Assembly: GCF_004358095.2 (NCBI RefSeq)
Contig: NZ_SMZJ02000001.1
Location: forward strand, 62,001-126,000
Source: Seonamhaeicola sediminis
Lineage (GTDB): Bacteria > Bacteroidota > Bacteroidia > Flavobacteriales > Flavobacteriaceae
Direction: 5' to 3'
DNA: 64,000 bases
Shown: positions 54,632 to 63,838 of the stretch, piece after piece
Position numbering within the stretch: position 1 is the first letter of the stretch
How the letters are laid out: every line of letters begins with the position of its first letter
Notes under the pieces: generated by a model
Database searches by the model: none
Told to the model about the DNA's origin: nothing
Seen by the model: only the letters and a program-made list of their open reading frames with translations
Translations under genes and position numbers: made by a program

Positions 54632-55483
54632 TCACTCGATAGTTCCTCTAAATATTTTCTTAATATCCTTCATTTTTTTTATTGTAAACAAATAATTACG
54701 ATCCTTACTTGCTTTTTTATACCATCTTATTTTTTTTAATAATAAATTATCATCATCAATATTATATACTGTGTACCCTCTAGGGAATAATCTCCTAACC
54801 TTTTTTACTTTTTTATAATTATTTACTTCAATTAAAACATCTGGTTTATTCTCTTTCAATATTCTTTGCATACCTTCTAGAGTATCCAATTCGGCATCTT
54901 CTACATCTATTTTCAAGAGTTCAACTATTAGATTTTCTATATTATTTTCATTATCAAAACTATCTAAACTAACAGCTTCAATTTCCTTACTTTTGTCATT
55001 AGTTGGTTTTTTAATTAAACTTGCCACAGAGCTAATAATATTATCTTCTTCGCAAAATGAAAAAACCGTTTCACCATTAAAATTGGTACACGCAGCATTT
55101 ATTAAACAGATGTTATTTAGCTTATTAATATTTTTATTTTTTTCTAATCTATTTAAAGTATTTGTCTGAATATCAAAAGCAAAAACTTTATTTCCTTTAG
55201 AAAACTTGGCTGCAATCAAAGAATAAATTCCTGTATACGCACCTATATCATAAATAACCCCATCATTATTAGCCTTTAATAAATCATACCATAAAAGCAA
55301 ACTGGTAAGCTCCCACCCTTTATGATTTGTCCAGTATAACTCCTTTACTACCGTATCATCATTTTCATTATACATAATGAAATTTTCAATACCTTCAATT
55401 TTTATTTCAACTTCTCCATTTAAAGGATTCTCTCTCCAGAACTTCTTTTTTTGATTGATATTTAGATTACGATAATTTACCAT
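54632..55483 (-). CDS. FkbM family methyltransferase
   Basis: 283 aa. The SAM motif is VIYDIGAYTGIYSLIAAKF (about 75-93), the acidic motif KVFAFDIQ, and the FkbM block ELLKIDVEDAELDTLEGM (about 188-205). It likely methylates a sugar hydroxyl. It is distinct in sequence from the FkbM protein at 39568, so two different positions may be methylated. Coding sequence is among the most AT-rich in the window. Confidence 0.88.
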   Translation of the reverse strand: MVNYRNLNINQKKKFWRENPLNGEVEIKIEGIENFIMYNENDDTVVKELYWTNHKGWELTSLLLWYDLLKANNDGVIYDIGAYTGIYSLIAAKFSKGNKVFAFDIQTNTLNRLEKNKNINKLNNICLINAACTNFNGETVFSFCEEDNIISSVASLIKKPTNDKSKEIEAVSLDSFDNENNIENLIVELLKIDVEDAELDTLEGMQRILKENKPDVLIEVNNYKKVKKVRRLFPRGYTVYNIDDDNLLLKKIRWYKKASKDRNYLFTIKKMKDIKKIFRGTIE

Positions 55484-55492
55484 AGCTATTTT

Positions 55493-56407
55493 TTAATTTA
55501 ATAAGTATTTCTTTTTACGCATTAAAATATACTTTAAAAAATAACCATCTAAATGACATAAAGCATACCAAAAGCCATATAATACAATTCCTGTTTTGCT
55601 ACGATAACCTTGTTCTATCTTTCTATGTGTTTTAAGCGCTTTAGAATACAATTTCCTATTCACCAACTCTGGAAACTCTTTTTTAAAGTCTTTTAATAAT
55701 TGCCTAGAAGCGGCAAACTGTTTCCATTTGTTAACCGTAACCGAGTTTCTGTTACTGGTTCTATCCATATGCACCAACACTTTGGAAATACCATGTACTT
55801 TAGATACGAGCGAAAAGCGCAATACGTAATCCCAATCTACATTAAAATTACCATAGGTGTTTTTAAAAACCAACTCATGCCTTAAATGAGTTGCCTTACG
55901 TATCATCATGCAAGTATTGACCACCTTTAGCTGGTTTTCGTATAAATATTTAAACAAGGCGTCTCCTTGCGGAAACTGCTTTTTGTAGGCCAATAATCCT
56001 GGAAACAAATCGCGTCGGGTTTCACTAACAAACTCTGCGATACCTGATACCAAACCTACCTCCGGATGTTGTTTCATGACTTCTATTTGCCATTGTAGGC
56101 GCTCTGGTACATAGACATCATCTTGTTCTGCCATGGCAAAAAATGCAGCCTCAGGCGCACTGGCTTTAATTAACGCATTGAGGTTATTGGCTAACCCTAA
56201 GTTTTGGGGGTGTTGGATGATTTTAATTCTGGCATCTTTAAAACTTTCTGCAATAGCTTTAGAACCATCATAAGTACCATCTATACCCACCAAGATTTCA
56301 AAATGGGTGTAGGTTTGTGCCAACAAACTCTCTAAAGTAGCCTTTATGGTATATTCACCGTTATAAACTGGTAATAAAATAGAAATAAGAGGTAAAGATT
56401 TAAGCAT
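55493..56407 (-). CDS. Glycosyltransferase family 2
   Basis: 304 aa from the ATG at 56407; the frame is open to 56434 but only via a TTG. MLKSLPLISILLPVYNGEYT starts the GT-A fold. HFEILVGIDGTYDGSKAIAE and AFFAMAEQDDVYVPERLQW (metal site EQDD, about 92-95) follow. It has the higher GC look of the older-style genes in the locus. A repeat cluster lies upstream (56498-56733). Confidence 0.88.
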   Translation of the reverse strand: MLKSLPLISILLPVYNGEYTIKATLESLLAQTYTHFEILVGIDGTYDGSKAIAESFKDARIKIIQHPQNLGLANNLNALIKASAPEAAFFAMAEQDDVYVPERLQWQIEVMKQHPEVGLVSGIAEFVSETRRDLFPGLLAYKKQFPQGDALFKYLYENQLKVVNTCMMIRKATHLRHELVFKNTYGNFNVDWDYVLRFSLVSKVHGISKVLVHMDRTSNRNSVTVNKWKQFAASRQLLKDFKKEFPELVNRKLYSKALKTHRKIEQGYRSKTGIVLYGFWYALCHLDGYFLKYILMRKKKYLLN

Positions 56408-56497
56408 ACTAAAAACATTTAATCCTAAAAACAAATCTCGGAGGCTTTAACTTGAGGTTTCTATTAAAACTGAAGCGACCTAAAACTTCAATAGCCT

Positions 56498-56534
56498 TGT
56501 CATTCAGACCCCGATGTATCGGGGGAAGAATCTC
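56498..56534 (+). repeat. Type 1 palindromic repeat with perfect hairpin
   Basis: TGTCATTCAGA, hairpin CCCCGAT-GT-ATCGGGG (56509-56524), then GAAGAATCTC. A 7-bp exact stem replaces the four-base stems of other copies. It lies in the 338-bp gene-free gap 56408-56745. Confidence 0.85.
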
Positions 56535-56660
56535 ATACATTAAATAATCCATACGTTTCAATTTTAAAAGCTACTTTATTCCACACTTAAAGACATTTTT
56601 AGTCAAAATAATAAAGAGACTTCTTAACAAATTTCTCCAGTACAGGACAAAAATAAAACA

Positions 56661-56688
56661 TGTCACATTGAGCGTAGTCGAAATGTGC
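56661..56688 (+). repeat. Repeat of the CACATTGAGCG type
   Basis: CACATT (56665-56670) and AATGTG (56682-56687) are inverted around GAGCGTAGTCGA. It resembles the single copy at 25751. Confidence 0.65.
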
Positions 56689-56709
56689 TTCAAAGTTGTA
56701 TTATCAATG

Positions 56710-56733
56710 CCTTCGACTGCGCTCAGGTTGACA
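56710..56733 (-). repeat. Repeat of the same type, opposite orientation
   Basis: CCTTCGACTGCGCTCAGG followed by TTGACA, the reverse form of the 56661 copy. Confidence 0.6.
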
Positions 56734-56745
56734 TCTTGATATAAT

Positions 56746-57630
56746 TTAATTTTTGTCATGTATAAAATTCCTTATTCTAACCAAACCTTTAAACATTGGG
56801 TGGTATAATTTTAATAGTTTTAATTGGTTTTGAGGGTGTAAGTACCAAAATAAGTGTTTATAATAGCTGGCGAATAGTATATGTTGCTCATTAATCGCTT
56901 TCTTCTTATTAATAACACTGGCCTGTTCATCATGCAACCTAAAACCCACCAAAGAGACATCTACAAATCCCACATGATAGTGCTTCATCACCCGATACCA
57001 AAACTCATAATCTAAGGTTTGCTGTAACGACTCATTAAAAAAGCCTAGGTTTTTAAAACACTCCCTTTTAATAAGGACGGCTACAGGCTCACCAATTTTA
57101 TTTTTAGGGCTATTTAAAAACTGCCTGTCTTTTAAATAGGCTTTTCCGTTTAAAACCCCTTGTTGTACCCTAACATGCTGCCAATAGGTATGCAACTTAT
57201 CATAGAAATCTATAAAAGCTTTTATTTTAGGCGTTAAAGTATCATATAAAAACCTGCGTTTAGAATATACCAACCCTATTTTAGCATCTTGCAATGCTAG
57301 TTCCATCATGGTTTCAATACAGTGGGGTTCTAAAACATCATCCTGAAATAAAAATTTAATATAATCGCCTTGAGCCTGTTTGACACAATGATTCCAATTG
57401 GCACCGATACCTGAAGGGGTATGATGATATACATAGAAAGGAATCGTTGTTTTTTCTTTATAAGAATTAACTATACTTAGAGTATTATCATTAGAAGCAT
57501 CATCAGACACTACAATCTCTAAATTAGGGTAGGTTTGGTTAATAGCAGATTGTAAAGCTTTGGCTATGTAAGTTTCCCCATTAAAAGTAGGAACACAAAT
57601 AGACACTAAAGGATTTGATTTATGATTCAT
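56746..57630 (-). CDS. Glycosyltransferase family 2
   Basis: 294 aa from the ATG at 57630; the longer frame to 57678 lies within the neighbouring gene. MNHKSNPLVSICVPTFNGET begins the fold, then LEIVVSDDASNDNTLSIV and DYIKFLFQDDVLEPHCIE with the metal site. DYEFWYRVMKHYHVGFVD gives the catalytic acid region. It overlaps the GT2-like gene at 57620 by 11 bp. A single cytoplasmic domain is predicted. Confidence 0.88.
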   Translation of the reverse strand: MNHKSNPLVSICVPTFNGETYIAKALQSAINQTYPNLEIVVSDDASNDNTLSIVNSYKEKTTIPFYVYHHTPSGIGANWNHCVKQAQGDYIKFLFQDDVLEPHCIETMMELALQDAKIGLVYSKRRFLYDTLTPKIKAFIDFYDKLHTYWQHVRVQQGVLNGKAYLKDRQFLNSPKNKIGEPVAVLIKRECFKNLGFFNESLQQTLDYEFWYRVMKHYHVGFVDVSLVGFRLHDEQASVINKKKAINEQHILFASYYKHLFWYLHPQNQLKLLKLYHPMFKGLVRIRNFIHDKN

Positions 57631-58459
57631 CCTTATAAAGTGGTTTATGAACATCATTAACCAACTCACCTTTAGCATTAATATTCCAAGATGCTGACTG
57701 ATTAGCCGTTTGTATATAGTATTCCTGTTCTTCAGTTAAATGATTAATATCAATATACCACCCGCCATGAATGGCTTGTAGTGGGTACTCTGTTCTCCAA
57801 GCCTTCGTGAAATCTTTAAGTTGGTATTTATATCTTGGTCTGTACAATGCAAAGGTGGTATCAATCTCTGCTTTAAAAGCTAAATTGTGAATTTTAGTGG
57901 TCCAATATTTAGATTCCCAGCTTATGATTTTGGATTTGTTAGGGTTAACATCTGGAATATTATCTATTTTTAAGGAAAAGCCCACTTTAGTTATGTTCCA
58001 AGCTTTATCTAACAGCTTACGAAATTGCAAAATAAAATCTTCAGGACAATCTTTAATGGGTACTACATCTGGATCAGTAACCACATAGTAGCCTTTAGTA
58101 TACTTTTCTACCAACTCTTCTTCTCTCCAAAATGACAAGTGGCCATTGTTAGTTTTTAGCCTATACAAAGTAACCTTATGTTCTATAGTCTTAAAATACT
58201 GTAACAAGGGTTTATATGTAGACTTATTATCTATAATTACGATGTTCCTATAATCTTTTTCTAATAAAAACGTTACTAATTTTTCTAAATAATATAGCTG
58301 GTTAAAGCTAATAATGATAATGGGTATGTGTTTATAATTTTTTAACTGAGCCCTTACCGTTGCATTAAATAAATATGCTATATGAGTAAATACTAGATGT
58401 TTTATAAATACTATAAGTTTATTAATATAGGTTCCTGATATGTTATTTTTTATAATCAT
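57620..58459 (-). CDS. GT-A fold glycosyltransferase-like protein
   Basis: 279 aa. HIPIIIISFNQLYYLEKLV (44-62) and NIVIIDNKSTYKPLLQYF are the nucleotide-binding strands. The metal motif is YYVVTDPDVVPI with DPD at about 129-131. ALYRPRYKYQLKDF and HGGWYIDINHLTEEQEYY follow. A hydrophobic N-terminal segment (about 13-30) may touch the membrane. It is near GT2 but with a reduced acceptor half. It sits between two GT2 genes. Confidence 0.78.
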   Translation of the reverse strand: MIIKNNISGTYINKLIVFIKHLVFTHIAYLFNATVRAQLKNYKHIPIIIISFNQLYYLEKLVTFLLEKDYRNIVIIDNKSTYKPLLQYFKTIEHKVTLYRLKTNNGHLSFWREEELVEKYTKGYYVVTDPDVVPIKDCPEDFILQFRKLLDKAWNITKVGFSLKIDNIPDVNPNKSKIISWESKYWTTKIHNLAFKAEIDTTFALYRPRYKYQLKDFTKAWRTEYPLQAIHGGWYIDINHLTEEQEYYIQTANQSASWNINAKGELVNDVHKPLYKDES

Positions 58460-58468
58460 TATAACACA

Positions 58469-59419
58469 TTATTTATATAGCGACACCTTGCTTAAATAAC
58501 CGTCTCCTTTACTGGAAAAATATTTTAAAAAACTCCCTACAGCTAAATTAAAATGATCTTTTAAAGTTAACTTTTGATAAGACATTAAACAATAACGCCA
58601 AACATACCAAGCTTTTTTAAATTCTTTTAATCTTACGAATTGCTTAAAAATAAAAAGGAAAAAAATGTATAATGTTTGTTTATTTTCTATAGATAACGCA
58701 TCTTCTAACTCACTATATAATATAAAACGTGCTAAAAAATAATGCCAGTATTTTTTATTTGAATTATGATTTGAAATATTGTTAGGATGGTTTCTAATAT
58801 AATCTAATGGTTCATTTATGGCCACATAGTTTGGGTAGTTAAACAATATTTTTGCTAAAAAAAGCCACTCTTGACCTGCTTGTAAACTTTCATTATAAGT
58901 GTAATTATTTTCTATTAAAAATGACCTTTTAAATACTGCTGCTTGTACTGGAATTATAATATGCTTTGATATAAATGCCTGAAAAGGGTTGGTAGTTGCA
59001 ATATATCTAGACTTTAACCCAGTAATATTTTCGATTGTAGATTCAAAAACATAAGATTTGCAGATGGAATAATTTAAATCTGATTGCTCCAAGACTTCAA
59101 CTTGCTTAAGCAATTTATCAGGATGCATAATATCATCACTATCAATCCAGTTTATGTACTTTCCTTTACTTAATTCAAAACCATAGTTTCTACAGGCATT
59201 TGCACCTTTTGATCTATTTACAGGTCTTTTATAGAATTTTATTCGTTTATCTACATCGGTATATTTTTTTACAACTGCCTCACTATTATCTGTACTACTA
59301 TCATCAACCACCAAACATTCCCAATTAGTGTAAGTTTGCTCTAAAATTGATTGCAATGTTTCTCCAATTATAGAAGCTCTGTTATAGGTAGGGATAATGA
59401 TAGAAATTAGAGACTGCAT
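58469..59419 (-). CDS. Glycosyltransferase family 2
   Basis: 316 aa. MQSLISIIIPTYNRASIIGE, NWECLVVDDSSTDNSEAVVK and GKYINWIDSDDIMHPDKLLK (DSDD metal site) give a normal GT2. It is the third member of a trio with 47937 and 48890, sharing the CRNYGFELSKG block. The C-terminal 60 residues are aromatic and basic. A 210-bp gap with no clear feature separates it from the broken acyltransferase gene. Confidence 0.88.
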   Translation of the reverse strand: MQSLISIIIPTYNRASIIGETLQSILEQTYTNWECLVVDDSSTDNSEAVVKKYTDVDKRIKFYKRPVNRSKGANACRNYGFELSKGKYINWIDSDDIMHPDKLLKQVEVLEQSDLNYSICKSYVFESTIENITGLKSRYIATTNPFQAFISKHIIIPVQAAVFKRSFLIENNYTYNESLQAGQEWLFLAKILFNYPNYVAINEPLDYIRNHPNNISNHNSNKKYWHYFLARFILYSELEDALSIENKQTLYIFFLFIFKQFVRLKEFKKAWYVWRYCLMSYQKLTLKDHFNLAVGSFLKYFSSKGDGYLSKVSLYK

Positions 59420-59629
59420 GAATTTTCAATAACTAATTGTGCTAATATACAAAATGCGACTCTGTAGGTATTTTGAATTCATTGTTTATTTTCTAAACTT
59501 TTTCCTTGTACAAAAACAGTGCATTAAAAAATAAAAATTAATGAAATGCTCCATTAAACGTATTAATCAAAAAAGTTATTTTAAAGTTGACTCTCCACTA
59601 ACCTATAGTCTGTTTTGTAAAGTATACAT

Positions 59630-60670
59630 TTATTTAAATCTACTTTTATATTTCAAAACTGGTTTTTCAATAAATTCATAGGATAAAATTGCCAAAATAA
59701 AGGTTAAAACAATATTGATAGGAAATTCTTGAATCTTCAAACCTCCTCCCGGACCTGTTCTTAAAAAAACCCCTTGATAAACATACAATCCATAAGATAC
59801 TAAACCTATTTACACTAAAGCTTTGTTATGTAACACATTCACAAGACTAGAGTTCTGATTATAATATATCCATACCAAAAATATTGATACTCCTACTGCT
59901 TGAAAAATAAAGGAAACAACCATATAACTTATAGGTATATAAGTAGGACATAAAAAAAATATAAGACTCATCCAAAAAATTAGTTTATTTCTTTTTAAAA
60001 GATATGGCACCTTACTTATATACTTAAAATTTAAGACAGAAAATAAGCATCCCAACATAATTGGACCAACAGCAGGTATAAACCATCTAAACGGTTTAAA
60101 ATTCGAACGAAAGCCACCTAATTCACTATAGACCAAAGCAAACCCTAAACAAAGACCAACAACTATTATTGCTGCATAAATAAGATGCTTAACCTTTTTT
60201 AAATAAATTACTATAATTGGCCATGTAATATAAAATTGTTCTTCAACAGCTAGCGACCAAGTATGTCCAATCTCAACCGTATATAGTTTTTCTGGAACAA
60301 AATTATAGGCATAAAATATTGATAGTAGAAGTCCTTCAAAATTAGGTTTAATAAGTTTAAATAACATTATTAAAATTATTATCGAATAAAAAATCACTAA
60401 AGGCGGTAAAAGTCTCAAAAACCGCCTAATATAAAACTTCTTTAAATTTATATAACCTCTATGTTTTTTTTCCTCAAATAAAATTGATGTGATTAAAAAT
60501 CCGCTTAGCGTAAAAAAAATTAACACACCAGTACTTCCAGAAATCAATGACCACACTCTTACTTGAATAAAATCAAAATTAGGCAACATTTTATATGAGC
60601 CTAAATGAGAGGTAATAACCATTAGAATTGAAATAGCTCTTAGTGAATCATATCCCTTGATATATTTCAT
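59630..60670 (-). pseudogene. Acyltransferase 3 gene broken by one in-frame stop codon
   Basis: The frame from the ATG at 60670 matches the acyltransferase 3 family: GYDSLRAISILMVITSHLG (5-23), RRFLRLLPPL and HTWSLAVEEQFYITWPI, with about eight membrane helices. It stops after 286 residues at a TAA (59810-59812). In the same frame the reading resumes with IGLVSYGLYVYQG and later SYEFIEKPVLKYK, the normal C-terminus of the family, up to a TAA at 59630. The whole frame is exactly 347 codons. One base change explains the break; a sequencing error or stop read-through cannot be excluded. The intact enzyme would O-acylate a sugar. Confidence 0.88.
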
Positions 60671-60717
60671 AAATTTAAAACGTCTTACTTAATTTTGTTA
60701 TTTATGACTTTATCCAA

Positions 60718-61944
60718 TTAATATATACACTTGAAAAACTTATGGCTTATAATAGTGCTATCATAATTTTTTAATACAAACTCTCTACCACGTGCCCCCA
60801 TTTCTTTTCGTTTATCGGAATTGTTAATCAAAAACATAATTCGTTCAACAAAAGCCTCAAGATTACCAGTCTTGATAGCATATCCTGTCTTTTCTTCTAT
60901 CATACCTTCTTTCATGCCTCCAACATCTGAAATCAACACAGGCAATTCCATAGCCTGTGCTTCCTGAATAACTAACCCTTGTCCTTCACAACATCCCTTA
61001 CTATCAATTATCCCTGGGAACAAAAACAGATGCGCTTCGTTCATAAGATTTTTCACCTCTTCCTGTGACTTACTTCCTAATAAAAAAATTTGATTTATCA
61101 GGTCATTTTGTTCTATATAATCTTTACATACCTCATACTCCTCACCATCTCCAACCATATATAAAACTATATTATTTCCTATTTTATTTATTACTCTCTC
61201 GATAATTTTTATGGCTAAAATCGGTGCTTTTAACTCTATAAATCGACCTACAAACAAAACTATAAAGGGTGAAGTTAAAACTCTTATAGATTCAGGCTTA
61301 AAGAATATGGTATTCAACCCTACAGGTAATACATGAATTTTTTCTTTAGAAAACCCTAAACTTAAAACTTTTTGTCTAGTATATTCTGTATTTACAGTAT
61401 AATAAATATGCTTTAAATTTTGTAAACCCTTAAAATAAGATGAAGGATAGTTATGAGCATCATAGCCATGAAACGTAACCACAATCTTGCCATCAAATCT
61501 TTTTAACTGTTCTAGAAGGTGTACAGCATTATCAGCAAAATGCACATGCACCACATCAAAACGATTGATGTTAAAATAATATTTAAAATAGACTTTAAAA
61601 AATTGTTTATTAACTCTATCTATATTAGCCCAAGTTAGGTACTTAAAACTTTTAAGTAATGGTAAGAACCCTTTAGCACCTAAACTTTTCAAAAGTATCA
61701 TTATTTTATTTAAAAAGCCTTTGTTCTTATTTAATAGCTCATTTGCAGTAAACTTTGTTGTTGATTCTAAAAGTTTATATTTGGAAATCAATCTATTAGC
61801 TACAGGATTTCCATTAACCTCCCTTGTGCATAAAATCTTAACGTTACAACCTTTTTCCTTTAGAGTCCCTATTTGATTGACAATAAAAGTTTCAGAAATA
61901 GCTGGAAATACTCCAACAACAAAAGCAATTTTTAGAGTTTTCAT
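60718..61944 (-). CDS. Glycosyltransferase family 4 (colanic-acid WcaL-like)
   Basis: 408 aa. IAFVVGVFPAISETFIVNQI (6-25) carries the SETF loop and VVHVHFADNAVHLLEQL follows. The hinge is IVLFVGRFIELKAPILAI and the donor site reads GCCEGQGLVIQEAQAMELPV with the EX7E pair. It shares this plan with the GT4 at 40382. Its ATG overlaps the upstream GT2 gene by 4 bp. It is part of the most AT-rich section of the locus. Confidence 0.92.
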   Translation of the reverse strand: MKTLKIAFVVGVFPAISETFIVNQIGTLKEKGCNVKILCTREVNGNPVANRLISKYKLLESTTKFTANELLNKNKGFLNKIMILLKSLGAKGFLPLLKSFKYLTWANIDRVNKQFFKVYFKYYFNINRFDVVHVHFADNAVHLLEQLKRFDGKIVVTFHGYDAHNYPSSYFKGLQNLKHIYYTVNTEYTRQKVLSLGFSKEKIHVLPVGLNTIFFKPESIRVLTSPFIVLFVGRFIELKAPILAIKIIERVINKIGNNIVLYMVGDGEEYEVCKDYIEQNDLINQIFLLGSKSQEEVKNLMNEAHLFLFPGIIDSKGCCEGQGLVIQEAQAMELPVLISDVGGMKEGMIEEKTGYAIKTGNLEAFVERIMFLINNSDKRKEMGARGREFVLKNYDSTIISHKFFKCIY

Positions 61945-62885
61945 TTTCTAAAATTAAAAAATGCAAAACCAATTCTTTTAAAATTTTTAAACAATCCTAG
62001 AATTGACCAATTTAAAAAAAACAGTTCTATGCTCAATACAAGAGCTTTTAGAATATATTTATTCTGAATATTAGATTGTATAAAGTTTTGGGCTGAATGC
62101 ATAAATTTTTTCTTTAAAAAAATATTCTTTTTATTGTTTACATATAATTCTTTATGGCATTGATAACCTTTTTGAAACCCTTTATAGACGGATACCGAAG
62201 AATGTACACCTCCATCATGAATGCGATAGACAGCTCCAACAAAATTTAGACAAGCCCCTTTACCTTTCTTTAGTAGTTCAATAATTATATATATATCCCT
62301 AAAATATTTAAACTTTCTAGATATCTCAATATTGAAACTTTGCCTTCTTAAAACCAAAGTCTGAGTACCAATATGCCAACCTTTTTGAAATGTTTCAAAA
62401 GTAAAATCTATAAAAGTACGATTAGAGTTAAAATACTTTTCATTGAAATCAATTTTAAAACTATTGTCTTCCTGATTAAATGTTTTGAATCTTGTATAAC
62501 AAAAACTATATTCTTTATTAGCTTGGAGGAAATCTATTTGTTTCTGTAACTTATACTCATCTACCCAATAATCGTCACCTTCACAAATTGCAACATACTT
62601 TCCTCTAGATTTTTTATAACATTGTGTAAAATTATTTCTTCCAGTTGACTGATCTTCCTCATATGCTTCATTTTCTCTATTCCATAAAAATAATCGTATT
62701 ATATTTGAATATCTTTGTGCATAATTTTTACAAATTTCTCTTGTTTTATCTTGACTTTGATCTTCTCCAACAATAACCTCATAGTTAAAATTTGTCTTCT
62801 GCTTTAATATACTATCCAAACAACTTGATATATACTTTTCATGATTATAGGTGGGAACTACAATGCTTACTAATACGTCTTCCAT
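61941..62885 (-). CDS. Glycosyltransferase family 2
   Basis: 314 aa. VSIVVPTYNHEKYISSCLDS begins the fold, followed by YEVIVGEDQSQDKTREICK and GKYVAICEGDDYWVDEYKLQ. The EGDDYW motif is common in polysaccharide GT2 enzymes. The C-terminal part is rich in Lys and Phe and likely helical. It is coupled to the GT4 gene downstream by a 4-bp overlap and starts 2 bp after the propeller gene stop. Confidence 0.9.
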   Translation of the reverse strand: MEDVLVSIVVPTYNHEKYISSCLDSILKQKTNFNYEVIVGEDQSQDKTREICKNYAQRYSNIIRLFLWNRENEAYEEDQSTGRNNFTQCYKKSRGKYVAICEGDDYWVDEYKLQKQIDFLQANKEYSFCYTRFKTFNQEDNSFKIDFNEKYFNSNRTFIDFTFETFQKGWHIGTQTLVLRRQSFNIEISRKFKYFRDIYIIIELLKKGKGACLNFVGAVYRIHDGGVHSSVSVYKGFQKGYQCHKELYVNNKKNIFLKKKFMHSAQNFIQSNIQNKYILKALVLSIELFFLNWSILGLFKNFKRIGFAFFNFRK

Positions 62886-62887
62886 AC

Positions 62888-63838
62888 CTATTTTCTTAAA
62901 ACTGCATACCCAAAACCACTTTTTCCAAACCCATTGCCATTATATATCAAGTATCTAACTCCATTAAACATATATGTTGTGCAATATTCGTTCATAAGGC
63001 TATCCCAACCCATATCACTCTTTTCTATTCCAGCCAAATCATCTAATCTTTTCCAATGAATTCCATCCTCAGACTCCGAATACCCAATTGAATATGCTGC
63101 CTCTTTATTTTCTCTATAACCTAAGGCCTTTCTATTAGAGTGGTACATTTTATAAATACCTTCATCTTTATATACACAAGGTCTTCCTATAGCGTCAATT
63201 TTCCCAAAATCAAAATCAATGCAAATACGGTTTTCCCTTATCCAATTAATACCATCATAAGACTGAGCATATTTTACATTGTAAAATGGCTCCGGAATAT
63301 TATTTATGACTTCAATTTTTTCACAACATAAATACCACATTTTCCATATTCCATCTTCAATAATAACACATGGTTGCCCAACCCAAATTGGATCATGAAT
63401 GTTTCTGTCTAGAATTGGCCCTCGAAATAATTTTTCAAAAGAAATCCCATTATCTTCACTTACTGCTAACCCTATAGATAGTCTATATGATGCATCAACA
63501 CTCTTATTCCAAGCAGTATAATACATATATAGCTTATTTTCATGATTTATAAACCATGACGGCATTGTTCCTGAGTCATCAAATGAGCCTCTTTTTCCTT
63601 TTTGGAGTACAGGCAATTTATGAATATAATGGATATTTAAAGGGTTATCAGGTTCTACATCTATAAATGAAACTGAAGAACAGCTATTTTTATCTCTAGT
63701 TGAGTAAAAAATTCTTAGAATATCATCATTTATAAGATGTGCAAAGGGAACTTGGGCGTGTGTTAAACTCCAATCTAAATTACCCTTAGGTTTAAAAATC
63801 AAACCTTTCTTTTCCCATTTTGATTTAATATAAGTCAT
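62888..63838 (-). CDS. GH43/GH32-like beta-propeller protein
   Basis: 316 aa, no signal peptide. Blade motifs recur: LRIFYSTRDKNSCSSVSFID, WFINHENKLYMYYTAWNKS, WVGQPCVIIEDGIWKMWYLC, DAIGRPCVYKDEGIYKMYHS and KSGFGYAVLRK. Such propellers are often annotated as glycosidases and are seen in polysaccharide loci where they may act on nucleotide sugars or lipid-linked sugars. It overlaps the partial acetyltransferase gene upstream by 14 bp. It is a distant cousin, at best, of the propeller at 51841. Confidence 0.72.
   Translation of the reverse strand: MTYIKSKWEKKGLIFKPKGNLDWSLTHAQVPFAHLINDDILRIFYSTRDKNSCSSVSFIDVEPDNPLNIHYIHKLPVLQKGKRGSFDDSGTMPSWFINHENKLYMYYTAWNKSVDASYRLSIGLAVSEDNGISFEKLFRGPILDRNIHDPIWVGQPCVIIEDGIWKMWYLCCEKIEVINNIPEPFYNVKYAQSYDGINWIRENRICIDFDFGKIDAIGRPCVYKDEGIYKMYHSNRKALGYRENKEAAYSIGYSESEDGIHWKRLDDLAGIEKSDMGWDSLMNEYCTTYMFNGVRYLIYNGNGFGKSGFGYAVLRK

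Noticed and set aside
56571-56759. 62-residue minus-strand open frame
   Set aside because: It spans repeat DNA and the end of a GT2 gene; no homology.
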